This document shows, in pieces, positions 12,593 to 23,789 of a stretch of DNA of 64,000 bases. The notes under the pieces are model-generated. The model saw only the letters and a program-made list of their open reading frames with translations, was not told where the DNA came from and did not search any database. How positions within the stretch are numbered: the stretch's first letter is position 1; the number at the start of each line of letters is the position of its first letter. The stretch comes from Phallusia mammillata (taxonomy: Eukaryota > Chordata > Ascidiacea > Phlebobranchia > Ascidiidae): positions 434,001-498,000 of the forward strand of contig QLIY01000001.1 in the NCBI GenBank assembly GCA_003260075.1. The letters run 5' to 3'. The translations under genes were made by a program, and so were the position numbers.

Positions 12593-15500
12593 ATGAAGGT
12601 TATTGTGGTTTTTGTAATTGCGGCAGTTTGCTTGCATATCGACGCAACTCCAGTCAAGCATGGTGAGTAACAAGTATAATGCGTTGTACTAATGATGTAT
12701 AGATGTAAACCTGATCATCTGCACGAAACTGACCAAACAAAAAATGCAAGAATGCTTGTATGTAATGAATCTCTTACTGGCAACAATAACTATTGTTTTT
12801 TAAAAATCGTTTCATAAGCAATACAATTTCGACACAACATCTTAACGTGAAGAAGAATATGGTTAAGTTTACGGAGTTTTAACTTTTTTATAGAACGCTG
12901 CCACGACGGAGACACACCATTGAGCGACAATGGATTTGAAAAACCTGGAGATTGCAACAATTTTTATCAGGTTTGTCTCGTTAACTTGAGGTTTGGTGTT
13001 GTTGCCAGTTATAATTCATAGACTTTCATTTTTGCCCAACCGGCAAATATAAACCAAACATACGACGTTTCGACGTCTCATTCGGGGCGTCTGTATCAGG
13101 GTAATGTCAGCTATCCAACACAGTCTTTTGTACAAGATCTTGTCACTTGTTACTTAATAATCTTACTCAAATACTTTTAGTAAATGCGACCATTCGGCAA
13201 CTGACACTCAATACTCGGCTGGTGAAAAAATGCACATTACAGAAACATTAAGATTTCGAAAAAGTAGAGTCTCCTTATTAAAACTTAAAATTCACACCTA
13301 ATGCAACATGAACTGGCATGTACTTAACGATCCCCGTTCGTATGCAGTGTTCAAACGGATATCTCCACATTATGCCGTGCCCCACTAATCTCGCGTTCAA
13401 CCCTGTCACTGGAAATTGCGATTATCCGCATAATGTTGAGGGGTGTGACAAGGATGAGAAGGCAGAAGAGCCGGAAGAACCAATTGGAGATGGTAGGTTA
13501 AGTAAAGTAACAAATAAACACGAAACTGACTAAAAAAAGGTTTGATAAAAATGCAATGTCCTGGTGTCGATGTCACAAATAAAGAATTAACAGACTTTGG
13601 GTCAACCTAGGGGTAAACAGTGCTTATGTTTAGACTTGTGTTTGATGTGCAAAAAGCTTTCGTCGAAAAAACATACTTCGGCTAAAACACATTCTTCCTA
13701 GGTTACTTTGTCGTTAATTTTCATGTCGACCGACTTTCATGATTTTTAGTGTGATGAAGCCCTAATACAACACGGAATTAAATTAATGTGCACCCATTCT
13801 GTATTTCAGAAGCTTGTATCGTAGACGGCCAAGCTATCAGTCGTGGACCTCGAGCGATTCCCGAAAACTGCACGTCATTCCAGGAGGTGAACACATATAA
13901 GCCAATACATGATAAGCTGCAGACAGTGCACACTGTTCCGACTTATGAGGTTTAATCTAATCCAGTGGTTCTCAACCTTTTTTCTTTCGTGGCCCACTTT
14001 CATTGCAAAAAAATTCTGTAGCCCAGTAAATTTTTATGAAAGAAAGAAAACAACTATAAAATAGGTTCAGCATAAAAAAACTGCAGAACATATTTCAAAC
14101 AGATTAAAGTTCAAAATAACTTAATGCAAAAAATCATAAATCAGCACTTTCCCTTCTTTAATCAAGCATTTTCAGTTATGACCGAGTAATTGGACAATGG
14201 ATATGTTGCTATTATCTGGCTTTATTGTAACCACAAAGTAGTTTATTACATCATAAACATACGGGGTTGCAGAAACTCAAAGTAACTTTGTACCGTAAAT
14301 AGTTTAATTCAAATTAATTTACATTCCTTCTCAATTCCTTCCAAGCCATTATTCTTGTAAAAGGGGGGGGGGCTCCAACACAGTCTTTTGTAAAAGATCT
14401 TGTCACTTGTTACTTAATAATTTTACTCAAATAGTTCAGTAAATGCGACCATTAAACAACTGACTCGGCTGGTGAAAAAATGCATATTACAGAAACATTA
14501 AGATTGCGAAAAAGTAGAGTCTCCTTATTAAAACTTAAAATTCACACCTAATGCAACATATACTGGCATATACTTAACGATCCCCGTTCGTATNTCAGAG
14601 CAGCTGGTGACAAACATAGGCCGTATTGGCTAAACATGTATAGTTTTGACAATATTCCATAATAAACTTTAATGGTTATGCGATTTATTACGAAAAATGT
14701 CGAAATGTATCACATATAAGTGATAGTATCTATCAAAAGAAATATAAAAAGATCAATAATGGTGGAATGGTTTAAAATTTAGTTTATTTAGTTAGCTGAT
14801 TATTTCAGAATCCTTTTGCAATCATAAATTCTTTTAAAATTCAGCTGTTGTGTCAAATAGTCAACTTGTATTTGTTTCAGTGCAACAGCGGAGTTGAAAG
14901 CATTAGATCCTGTCCAGACGGGCTTTACTTCAACTCTGACTCACTGGTGTGTGATTGGCCGCGAAACGTTCCCGATTGCAACAAACCGGAACGTAAGTTT
15001 GAGTCGTTAAGATGTACATAAATTCATAGCTGGGATCAGGCATGAAGTGTCTATGCAGACAAACAATCACGCCATACTCATATATAAATCATAGTACGCC
15101 AGGCCCATTGAAGGCGTTATAGCGAATCAGTCGGTCACCCAAGCATTCACCATCATATGGCAAGTCGTAGGCTAAGAAAATCTAGCCTGCGATGGGATTC
15201 GTAAGTACAAATTGTTATGAGGACCGTTGCTGATCCCTAAACTTTTCCCTAGTTTTTTGCTGGAGTAAAAACAAACACTTGAAGTTTTGTCAAATAATCA
15301 TCTCAGAATTTTTTTACCACTGACGTGTATCATACCCAATCTATTTGCCGGTAAGTAAAGTCGGATTGCGTTACAGCTTATATTGCAAATGCATTTGAAC
15401 CACGTAAACAAAGGGGGGGGGGGCTGGAGTAAAATCAAACACTTGAAGTTTTGTCAAATAATCATCTCAGATTTTTTTTACCATTGACGTGTATCATACC

Positions 15501-18427
15501 CAATCTATTTGCCGGTAAGTAAAGTCGAATTGCGTTACAGCTTATATTGCAAATGCATTTGAACCACGTAAACAAACATTCGTTGTGGTAAAGCTCTAAT
15601 TTTGCAATTTGTTTTTTCAGCCCCAAACAACCTCGTTATCTGCGAGCACAGTCGCACAACTGTTGGTTGCCCCGACAACAAAGTTGTTCAAATCGTTGAT
15701 GCTTTCTATGGACGCGATGACGATCAAACGTAAGTAGCACAACAACCTAAAGGTGCCAGTATTTTACTTCATCTACTGTTGCCCGTGTGAAAATTTGAGA
15801 TTGGACGTTAGATTTAAAGTCTACCAGTCAATACAGGGGTTCTCAACCTCATACTGATCGCGTACCACCTGACGACTTTTAAAATCACTGCCTACACCCT
15901 AAACCCTGTTAAAATGGGTGGACCAAAAGATGGGTACATTATTTTAGACTATTACCAGCATATTTCTGAAACCGGCATGGTTAGCACTTCCAAAATAATG
16001 CCCAAGACACGACTTTCGCCCGGAACCAGGGCTGATCTGTTGAGGTATTTTTAATTTGACTGGAATTAGTATGACAAAAAGTTAATAGCGTACCACCTGA
16101 ATAGCTCCTGCGGAACACTAGTGGTACGCATACCACAGGTTGAGAACCGCTGAGTTAATACATTTGTTCAGCTCAATTTGTTTCGCTTAAACGTGGAAAC
16201 GTAGCACTTTTGTTCGAAAAATGAAGATTGGCAACTTGGACCATTCTGTACAGTGTACACCAGGAGTGGGGAACCTTTTTGTTTATAAAGGCCATCAAAC
16301 GGTTTATCAATAGTCGTTACTGTCAAAAATTATTCTACTCCTTACGAAAGTTTACTGTTACGAGGGGGGGGGGTATATCACTGCCTACACCCTAAACCCA
16401 GTTTCAATAGGCAGACCAAAAGATGGGTACATTATTTTAGACCAGTGGTTCCCAATCTTTTTGTAGTCACGGACCCCTTTTATAAATTTTATTGGTCCGC
16501 CTACCCCAAACGTAATTTAGTCTTTTTTCGTTTCCTTCATTATACCTATACGTTATTATACTTTTTTGGGGGCAGAATTGTAACCTTCACAGTCCTAATA
16601 AGGTTCTGTACTGTAGCAGTCAATGCAACAAAGAGATAAATTTTCTGGTGTACAATACTTAAAACAAAGCACAAAGAATTCTATTGTTAATGTATGTTGT
16701 GATGTCACAATGGAGGAACAATCACAAGTTTTTCTTGATCCAAGGATTTGATAAACAGTTTGCACTCAGATGCAGGATTGTAAAAACGGTTTGGGAACTT
16801 AAAAATATTGTACTGTTGTTAATACTACTACAAATGTTTGCCTCCAAACGGACCCCCTAAAACCATCTCCCCAGGTTGGGAACCCCAGGTTGGGAACCAC
16901 TGTTTTAGACTATTACTAGCATATTTCTGAAACCGGCATGGTTAGCACTTTCAAAAGAATGCCAAAGACACGACTTTCGCCCAGAACCAGGGATGATCTG
17001 TTGAGGCATTTTTAATTTGACTGGAATTAGTATGACAAAAAGTTATAATAGCGTACCACCTGAATAGCTCCTGCGGAACACTAGTGGTACGCGTGCCACC
17101 GGTTGAGAACCGCTGAGTTAATACATTTGTTCAGCTCAATTTGTTTCGCTTAAACGTGGAAACGTAGCACTTTTGTTCGAAAAATGAAGATTGGCAACTT
17201 GGACCATTCTGTACAGTGTACACCAGGAGTGGGGAACCTTTTTGTTTATAAAGGCCACCAAACGGTTTATCAATAGTCGTTTAGGCCGCATGGACTATTT
17301 CCCAGGCCAAGGAAAGTAGTGTTCAAACTTAGTGACGTACAGAATTGTAGTTTTGCAAATCCCTTTTTGTAGCACTTACGGTCCAAGCTAAAGTTGTAGC
17401 ACTTACGGTCCAAGCTAAATATAATTCCTTACTACATTTCAATCTTAACTACAACATTCAGGATTTTTTAACCTAGAAACTCGCTTGTTTACAAATATCA
17501 ATGATCTAAGAGCACTGTGTGACATCACAGACAAGTTTGAGACGTTCGATTATAAACAATTGTTCTTTTGCAACACAAGTAAGATTGTTGACCCTTGGGC
17601 TCTTGGTAGTACTACGGAAATCGCCATGTAAACCACTATGGGAACGTTTGGCTCTAATTTGAAAACCGCTGCCCTAGAACTAATCAAATAGTAATGTGGA
17701 ATAAAGATCAAAAAATACGTTTCTGTCTTTTCAGCGCCTGGTGCAGACCTTAATATCAACATCCTAAAATTTATGGGGGGGGGGGATAAACAATGTTTGG
17801 AAAAACTATTTCTTTTTAGAAACGTCTAGAGTAAAACGGCAGGTGATGGGGGGGGGGTGTGTGACATCACAGACAAGTTTGAGACGTTCGATTATAAACA
17901 ATTGTTCTTTTGCAACACAAGTAAGATTGTTGACCCTTGGGCTCTTGGTAGTACTACGGAAATCGCCATGTAAACCACTATGGGAACGTTTGGCTCTAAT
18001 TTGAAAACCGCTGCCCTAGAACTAATCAAATAGTAATGTGGAATAAAGATCAAAAAATACGTTTCTGTCTGCTTTTCAGCGCCTGGTGCAGACCTTAATA
18101 TCAACATCCTAAAATTTATTTTGATATCAAAGGCCGCACTTAGTGCCTAAAAGGCCGCATGCGGCCTTTAGGCCGCAGGTTCCCCACCCCTGGGGGGGGG
18201 GGGGTACACCCTTACCTTAATGTGTCTCTAGTTGCCCTGGTGCGGTCTACACGACAGACTGCAAAGCAACGACCTCTGTGAATTCGATACCACGTGAATG
18301 TAACAACAAAGCTTCGTGCGACCTGTACGCCTCCAACACCGTCTACGGCGATCCATGCGTTGGAACCTTCAAGTTTATAAAAGTATTGTTCAATTGTGTC
18401 AGTCCGAACAACGACGGGCTGCAATAA
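12593..18427 (+). CDS. Gene A: secreted two-CBM14 plus SUEL-type lectin protein
   Basis: Seven exons join in phase: 12593-12662, 12894-12970, 13348-13492, 13810-13886, 14881-14992, 15621-15729 and 18232-18427, for about 261 residues. Exon 1 is a signal peptide. Exons 2-3 form one CBM14 chitin-binding domain (six cysteines from RCHDGD to VEGC) and a short acidic Glu/Pro linker. Exons 4-5 form a second CBM14. Exons 6-7 form a SUEL/rhamnose-binding galactoside-lectin domain with eight cysteines and both family hallmarks (FYGRDD and VYGDPCVGTFKFI). The predicted product is a secreted soluble protein that could bind chitin by one end and microbial or mucus sugars by the other; a gut or cuticle role is inference. 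An AATAAA at 18519-18524 fits as the polyadenylation signal. Intron 5-6 and 6-7 sequence contains transposons and misplaced allelic fragments. Exon 5 lies just after the single N at 14594. Confidence 0.8.
13963..14362. mobile_element. hAT-like element, 3' end lost at a gap
   Basis: The sequence begins CAGTGGTTCTCAACC, the typical hAT-type terminal repeat seen in other elements here, and runs on with the 'gtggcccactttcat' type interior. The matching right end is missing because the sequence breaks at the 10-G run at 14363-14372. Confidence 0.45.
15086..15200 (-). repeat. SINE-like tail repeat (copy 1)
   Basis: This is a block running from 'gccaggcccattgaaggcg' to 'gatgggattcg', with a small hairpin of the ctag...ctagcc type. 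Related copies are at about 22495-22580, 22977-23085 and 49020-49165. Only the last copy shows a fuller tRNA-like head, on the minus strand, so a tRNA-derived SINE is the likely identity (inference). Confidence 0.4.
15834..16152. mobile_element. hAT-type MITE 1 in gene A intron (empty-site allele)
   Basis: The terminal inverted repeats are CAGGGGTTCTCAACC and GGTTGAGAACCGCTG. The flanking 8-base target duplications are agtcaata (15826-15833) and agttaata (16153-16160), seven of eight identical. There is no coding capacity in its 319 bases. A second allelic copy ends at 17115 and carries a further insertion (see 16443-16902). Confidence 0.65.
16443..16902. mobile_element. hAT-type MITE 2, nested in MITE 1
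   Basis: The ends are CAGTGGTTCCCAATC and GGTTGGGAACCACTG, flanked by a perfect 8-base duplication TTTTAGAC (16435-16442 and 16903-16910). The other allelic copy (around 15941-15965) shows the uninterrupted target, so the insertion is polymorphic and young. The 460-base interior has no transposase. Confidence 0.75.
17224..18192. mobile_element. hAT-type element 3 with internal allelic joins
   Basis: The left end is CAGGAGTGGGGAACCT, preceded by gtgtacac. The right end is AGGTTCCCCACCCCTG at 18177-18192, followed after a G-run by a gtacac remnant, consistent with an 8-base duplication. The interior holds two near-identical copies (about 17507-17770 and 17858-18120), separated by two G-runs and a 62-base misplaced fragment. 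The true element is therefore shorter than drawn. Confidence 0.5.
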
Positions 18428-19283
18428 GCCTGAAAATCGGCATTATTTAGTTCATTAAATGTAATCATCATTAGCTTTCATGACCCATGTCACGTACAGT
18501 GTTTAACCGTGCGATGTGAATAAAATCATTTGTGTGCTATACAAACTCGTGGAAAGTAGTTTTCAGGAATAGTGATAAACTATTTAGAAACACTACACAC
18601 GGACTTGATAAGTAATTTAATCAATCACATAACTGCCAGAGTACTTGTATGTATAAAATGCTACATGCAGACGTTTCAACAATCGCTGTTGTCATCATCA
18701 GTGCAGGTTGTCAAGATAAACAATGTTTTGAAAAACTATTTCTTTTTAGAAACGTCTAGAGTAAAACGGCAGGTGATCTGATGAGCCTCACTGAACGTGG
18801 CTATTGTGCGCGGGGTTGTGCTTAGACACCTCGTGTTTCGAAAGTGTGGAAATTGATTGAGAAATTACAATCATGTTTCTAAGAAATGACATTGCATCTG
18901 GTACAGTGTTTGCCAAAGCCATAAAGTTGAAGTGTTTGTCCGCCAAGTTTCTTCGTATTCAGGCCAGCCCGTGCCGACCAACACAACTGGCCAAATTTGA
19001 ACTTTTCACTTTACTTTGAAACTTGGTTAATTGCGATACGAAGCGATAAGTTAATGTTGATTTAATAAACTGACGTGTGAAATGGTAAACACTTAAAGTT
19101 GTTTGAAGAACTTGGGAACCAACAATTAAATGTTGCGACATGGTAAGGGCGACCCACATGTGATAAGGTAATCGCTTTGGCAATACCAAGAACTTTTGTT
19201 GTACACAAAACAGAGCGCAAGAATTGTGTACACGAGGTGAACCCACTTGGATACACGGGTCGTTCCAACGGTGATTTGTACTT

Positions 19284-19341
<58 letters not shown>

Positions 19342-20024
19342 TAAAGCCCAACTCCAGGACAAAAGGATACATAAAAGCGTGCAACCCACCGCCCATGAAT
19401 TAAACTAAATTTGCCCACGATCAGCTGACGTAGCATTCTAACATAACGTCAGCGTTTTACCGCAAACGCGTCAGTATCAGGAAGCAACGCTTCAAACAAG
19501 TAAGTTAAAGGTACATTGGTTAAGCCGCTACAAAGTTCATATTCCTTTAACCAAACAGGCCATAAAATGCGCATTTCCGCACACGTTGGGTTGTTTTCGG
19601 GGGGGGGGGTACCACAAACGCGTCAGTATCAGGAAGCAACGCTCAAACAACTAAGTTAAAGGTACATTGGTTAAGCCGCTACAAAGTTCATATTTCTTTA
19701 ATCAAACAGGCCATAAAATGCGCATTTCCGCACACGTTGGGTTGTTTTCGTGAAAGAGTTTGGTCGTCAATGGTCGCATCGGTAAATCATTGTGCTTTGG
19801 GTCAAATAATGTTTAGAAAACGTTGGAGGTCACAAAGTAACTCGACCGTTGAACTATATTACCCACCAAATTCCTTTGTATCGAGACCAGTTTTTATCAG
19901 ATCAAGTAATGCCGAAAAACCTTTGGCCAAGTGCTTATTACGTAAGGCATATTTATTCAGCCAAAGGAGGGGCGGTGGACGAAATAGCGCGTCAGTCAGC
20001 AAATATTTTCTTTGCCCCAGTCCC
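18428..20024. repeat. Intergenic repeats upstream of gene B
   Basis: About 18950-19280 recurs at 24200-24550 and 25300-25550, and in part at 23165-23260. The sequence at 18627-18720 recurs at 24075-24180 and 25167-25270. A 55-G run (19285-19339) and a 10-G run (about 19600) mark gaps. The upstream region of gene B (about 19620-20020) matches that of gene C (about 25940-26400). Reading frames through the G-run (poly-proline on the minus strand) are artefacts. Confidence 0.55.
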
Positions 20025-20081
20025 TATATAAGACGAACCAACGCAGCAGGATGCAAGAGAACAAGAACAAGAGTTAGAAAA
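20025..20081 (+). promoter_or_regulatory. TATA box and leader of gene B
   Basis: TATATAA at 20025-20031, in CCCTATATAAGACGAA, lies about 50 bases before the ATG. The same string is found upstream of gene C (27463) and of its allelic copy (about 27745), showing a conserved core promoter. Transcription should start near 20055. Confidence 0.65.
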
Positions 20082-20621
20082 ATGTTGAAACAAGTTATCG
20101 TCGTCGTTGCAGCTTTCGCAGTGGTCGCTCAAGCGGCTGCAATAAGTGGTAAGTTAACGAATTACCTTTAACAAGTAACAATATTGTTTTGTGTTTTTCT
20201 GTTTTTAATTATTTTGAATTGGCATTAAAGAGTTCATCTTCACTCTAGTTCGACAGAGTAAATCGGCAAATGTAACGTTAGCAAGCAAGAAACGACACTT
20301 TTTGCTTATTAAATAACGAATTCTAACACTTCCAGTGCCGTACCTATAACGTCCTGTCAGTTTGTGACAATTTTCTACCTCTTCCAATAATTAAATGCAA
20401 CATTGTAACAGTAATTTGAGAATGCTTCTACAGATAACCGACATGTGTCTAATACAGAGAAAGCAGCAGTCGTTCCAAAAAATAAAAACATTACACAATG
20501 GGGGGGGGGGGGGGATAAGTGTACTGGAGATGATGGACAAATGTTGACAACAGACCCACTGCCAAACCCTGATGACTGCAGCAAATTTTATCAGGTAAAG
20601 TGAATGAGTTTGCAAATGCAA

Positions 20622-20679
<58 letters not shown>

Positions 20680-21668
20680 ATCATTTTTTATCTGGCAACC
20701 CTGAATGCAAGTAAGCCTCGGTTAATCCAGACCAGTTTGGACCCACAAAATTTTTTCCGCAAAGATCCGGATTAACCAAATCCAGTTTAACCAAGGTTTA
20801 CTGTATGTTATAATTTTTGATGGCAAACAATTATTCTAACAAACTTAACCAGAAAAAATTATTTGCAGCATCAAAACACATTACAACTAGCAGTTAATTT
20901 AAGTTTAAACTTGTCGAATTAAACATTGACTTTGTGTTTTAGTGTTCCAATGGATACTTGTACAACATGGATTGTCCAAGCGGCCTCGTTTTCAACCCAG
21001 AAAATGGTGCTTGTGATTACCTAGAGAATGTGCCATCGTGTCAACCCACAGAACCACCAACACCGCCACCAACACCACCACCAGTAGTTGGTAAAAGATT
21101 AATATAATGAGAATGTGTAAAAAGCATTAATTGACAGGGTAAACAAAATTAACATTTGTTCATGTCTCATCCTCCGTCTGCTATCAACATACAACTTATG
21201 ATAAATTGTGTAATTATTTTGTAGAAAGCACCGTCATTTGTGAAAATGACAAAAAGAAGATCTCATGCCCACTATTTTACAGTTTGTTTATCACTGATGC
21301 ATTTTATGGCAGAGATGATGCCACTACGTAAGTACAATGAGGCTTAAAGCAAGTACTGCTAATAATAATAAAAATGTTTAATTACTTGGTTGAGTCAATC
21401 TTGTTGTAAAAATAAAACACCAAATGTTTATGTGCTAGTATAAGCCAAATCTTACTATCTACATGAATTTGTTTTTAGATGCCCTGGTCCTATGAAAACC
21501 ACTGACTGCAAGGCCGCCATGTCACTCGTCCAAATCCGTGAAGAGTGTAATTCAGAAAGAGAATGCTTGTTGTATGCACATAATTCTGTGTATGGTGACC
21601 CATGTGTTGAAACTTTTAAATATATCAGAGTGTCATACAAGTGCCGCTTGGGTGGTGATTTGGATTAA
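20082..21668 (+). CDS. Gene B: secreted CBM14 plus SUEL-type lectin protein
   Basis: Five exons: 20082-20148 (signal peptide MLKQVIVVVAAFAVVAQA), about 20515-20594 (5' edge hidden by a 15-G run), 20943-21090, 21225-21327 and 21479-21668, for about 195 residues. Exons 2-3 make one CBM14 domain (CTGDDGQ... to ...NVPSC). A Thr/Pro linker (PTEPPTPPPTPPP) follows. Exons 4-5 make a SUEL lectin domain with eight cysteines, FYGRDD and VYGDPCVETFKYI. Exon phases equal those of gene C, which is a close paralogue; gene A has one more CBM14. Likely a secreted carbohydrate-binding protein; ligand unknown. AATAAA signals are present at about 21677 and 21786. The intron after exon 2 carries a 57-G gap run. 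Confidence 0.8.
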
Positions 21669-22465
21669 ATGATGTAATAAACATGCTTGAACATTGTTGT
21701 GCATTGTACTACTTTTTTAAATTAATTGTTAGTGCATAATTTTCACTGCTGTAAACAAACTTAATTTCAAAATAAACTTTATAACAATAAACATTTGCAC
21801 CAGCAGTGAATTTTAAGGTGTGTGACAAGTTGATGAATTAAAGTATACAGTTGTGTACCAAATATACAATACAATTACAGGCATTAAATAAAACACAAAA
21901 CTTTGGTGTTAAATCACTAACTTCATACAACTATTTAATTACAAATCTTACACGTTTTATTAGCTTAAAAAAAGAATGAGGTTCCAAGTAGAAATTCGTT
22001 TTACTTTCACCTTAAGGCATTGGCATATGGTCCTGTGTCCTAGCCTTCTTTCAGTACTCAGCAAATGCATTTCGTACATGATCTGATTTCCCTGGCAGCG
22101 GTTTTACTGCAAACAAAACGAAGCTAAACAGATAAACAGTTGTATTGCCTAAAATTCATTGGCAAAAATCATGATGGCACAAAAACGAAAGACTTTGTGA
22201 CGACGCTGTTTTTCCCGCTTAAAACAACGACATAGAAATCCATTGCGTAAATACTTAATCTAACAATTTTATCATTGTTAAATCGCCTACTTATATAAGC
22301 ACAATACAAAATGAAAAGTATGAATTCAATCATGCCTAAATTGTAATGAAAGGTTTGCCTTTGAATATACCAACGCCAACGAGCGTGTCAACAGCAACGT
22401 ACGTGGCGAAGTGATGCATTTTGGGAAACGAGTCGAAGTTGTTTCGGGAGCAGTAATAAACAAAT

Positions 22466-22496
22466 CATCCGACGTTTCGACGTCTCATCAGGGATG
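22466..22496 (-). ncRNA. Minimal type I hammerhead ribozyme-like motif
   Basis: Read on the minus strand, CATCC is followed by CTGATGA, then GACGTC, then GAAAC, then GTC, then GGATG. CTGATGA and GAAA are the invariant hammerhead core, GTC is the usual cleavage triplet, and CATCC/GGATG form a 5-base stem I. Stem II is very short and stem III is essentially one C-G pair, as in the minimal hammerheads known from Penelope-like and related retroelements, which may act as dimers. Activity is not shown by sequence alone. Confidence 0.45.
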
Positions 22497-23093
22497 CCGA
22501 CACAGTCAGTCACAAAGCATTTACCACCATATGGCAAGGCGTATACGCTAGAAAAATCTAGCCTGTCGTGGGATTCAACAATGGCCGTTGTCATCATCAG
22601 TGCATGGCATCAGTGCAAGGGGGGGGGGCATATAAGCACAATGCAAAATGAAAAGTATGGATTCAATCATGCCTAAATTGTCATTTAATGAAAGGTTTGC
22701 CTTTGAATATACCAACGCCAACAAACGTGTCAACAGCAACGTACGTGGCGAAGTGATGCAATTTGGGAAACGAGTCGAACTTGTTTCGGGAGTAAATAAC
22801 TATCAGACTGGCTATGCAGTCTATATGTTGACATTTATATTTTCAAATTTGCTGACAACATACATTGTTGAACTTGAGGCTAAAATATATTCCTGCTATC
22901 GTTATTTTAGCATGAATTTTAGGTCGTACATAAATACGATATGCCTATAACTGACATATTCATTTTTAAATTATACTGTACCAGGCCCATTAAAGGCGCG
23001 ATACCGACACAGTCAGTCACTAAGCATTCACCACCATATGGCAAGGCGTGTATGCTAGAAAAATCTAGCCTGCAGTGGGATTCGTGAGTTTAA

Positions 23094-23789
23094 GGCCCGA
23101 TCCACACTGGTTAATTGCTCGCACGCACGATCGCTCGCGGGGGGGGGGGTTTTTTTTGTGTTTTTTGGCCTAGTTTTCTTCGTAATCGGGCCAGCCCGTG
23201 CCGACCAACACAATTGGCCAAATGTAAACTTTTTCACTTTACTTTGAATCACATTGATTTAGTAAACTGACGCGTGTAGGCACGCCTGCCTCGATGGCGA
23301 CTTGTTAAAGGCGGCTACAATGTAAACTATGATGTTCATTGCAAATTGTTTGGTGAGTCTGATCTTTGCATCTCAATAACAGCTGACTGATTAACAGCCA
23401 CACATATGTCTCTTCTTTCTTTGTATTCTTGAATAACGTTAAAGGCGAACGTTCAAATCAGCTNTGTAAACAGCAATCACAACAATACAGATGAATAAAG
23501 TTTTAAATTAACCAAATATACTTGCTACCACAACATAACAAGTTTAAACATTATCTGGTATGTATATGACATCGTTTGGTATAAATAACATATATCAATA
23601 ACCAAAATATTCAGTTTTACTAACATAAACACCATGTGGTTCAACCCCGACACAGCGAATTCGTTCACGTTTGCCTGCACGCGCTGCCCGAACAATGGAT
23701 TTTCAATTCGGCTGCCGGCGATCAAGCGCGCGCCGCCTGCGCAAAAAACATTAATAAACAAAGATCGAGCGAGCAGTGTGGATGGGGCC
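23094..23789. mobile_element. Harbinger-like MITE (TAA-flanked)
   Basis: The terminal inverted repeats are GGCCCGATCCACACTG and CAGTGTGGATGGGGCC (15 of 16 matching as inverted repeats), flanked by TAA on both sides. This fits a PIF/Harbinger-type non-autonomous element. The interior is broken by a G-run and an N, so its real length is uncertain. The right end occurs again at about 24797-24886. Confidence 0.45.

Noticed and set aside
12131-12662. Two separate genes at the start of gene A
   Set aside because: The first copy breaks at a G-run inside exon 2 and has no downstream exons of its own; two alleles explain it better.
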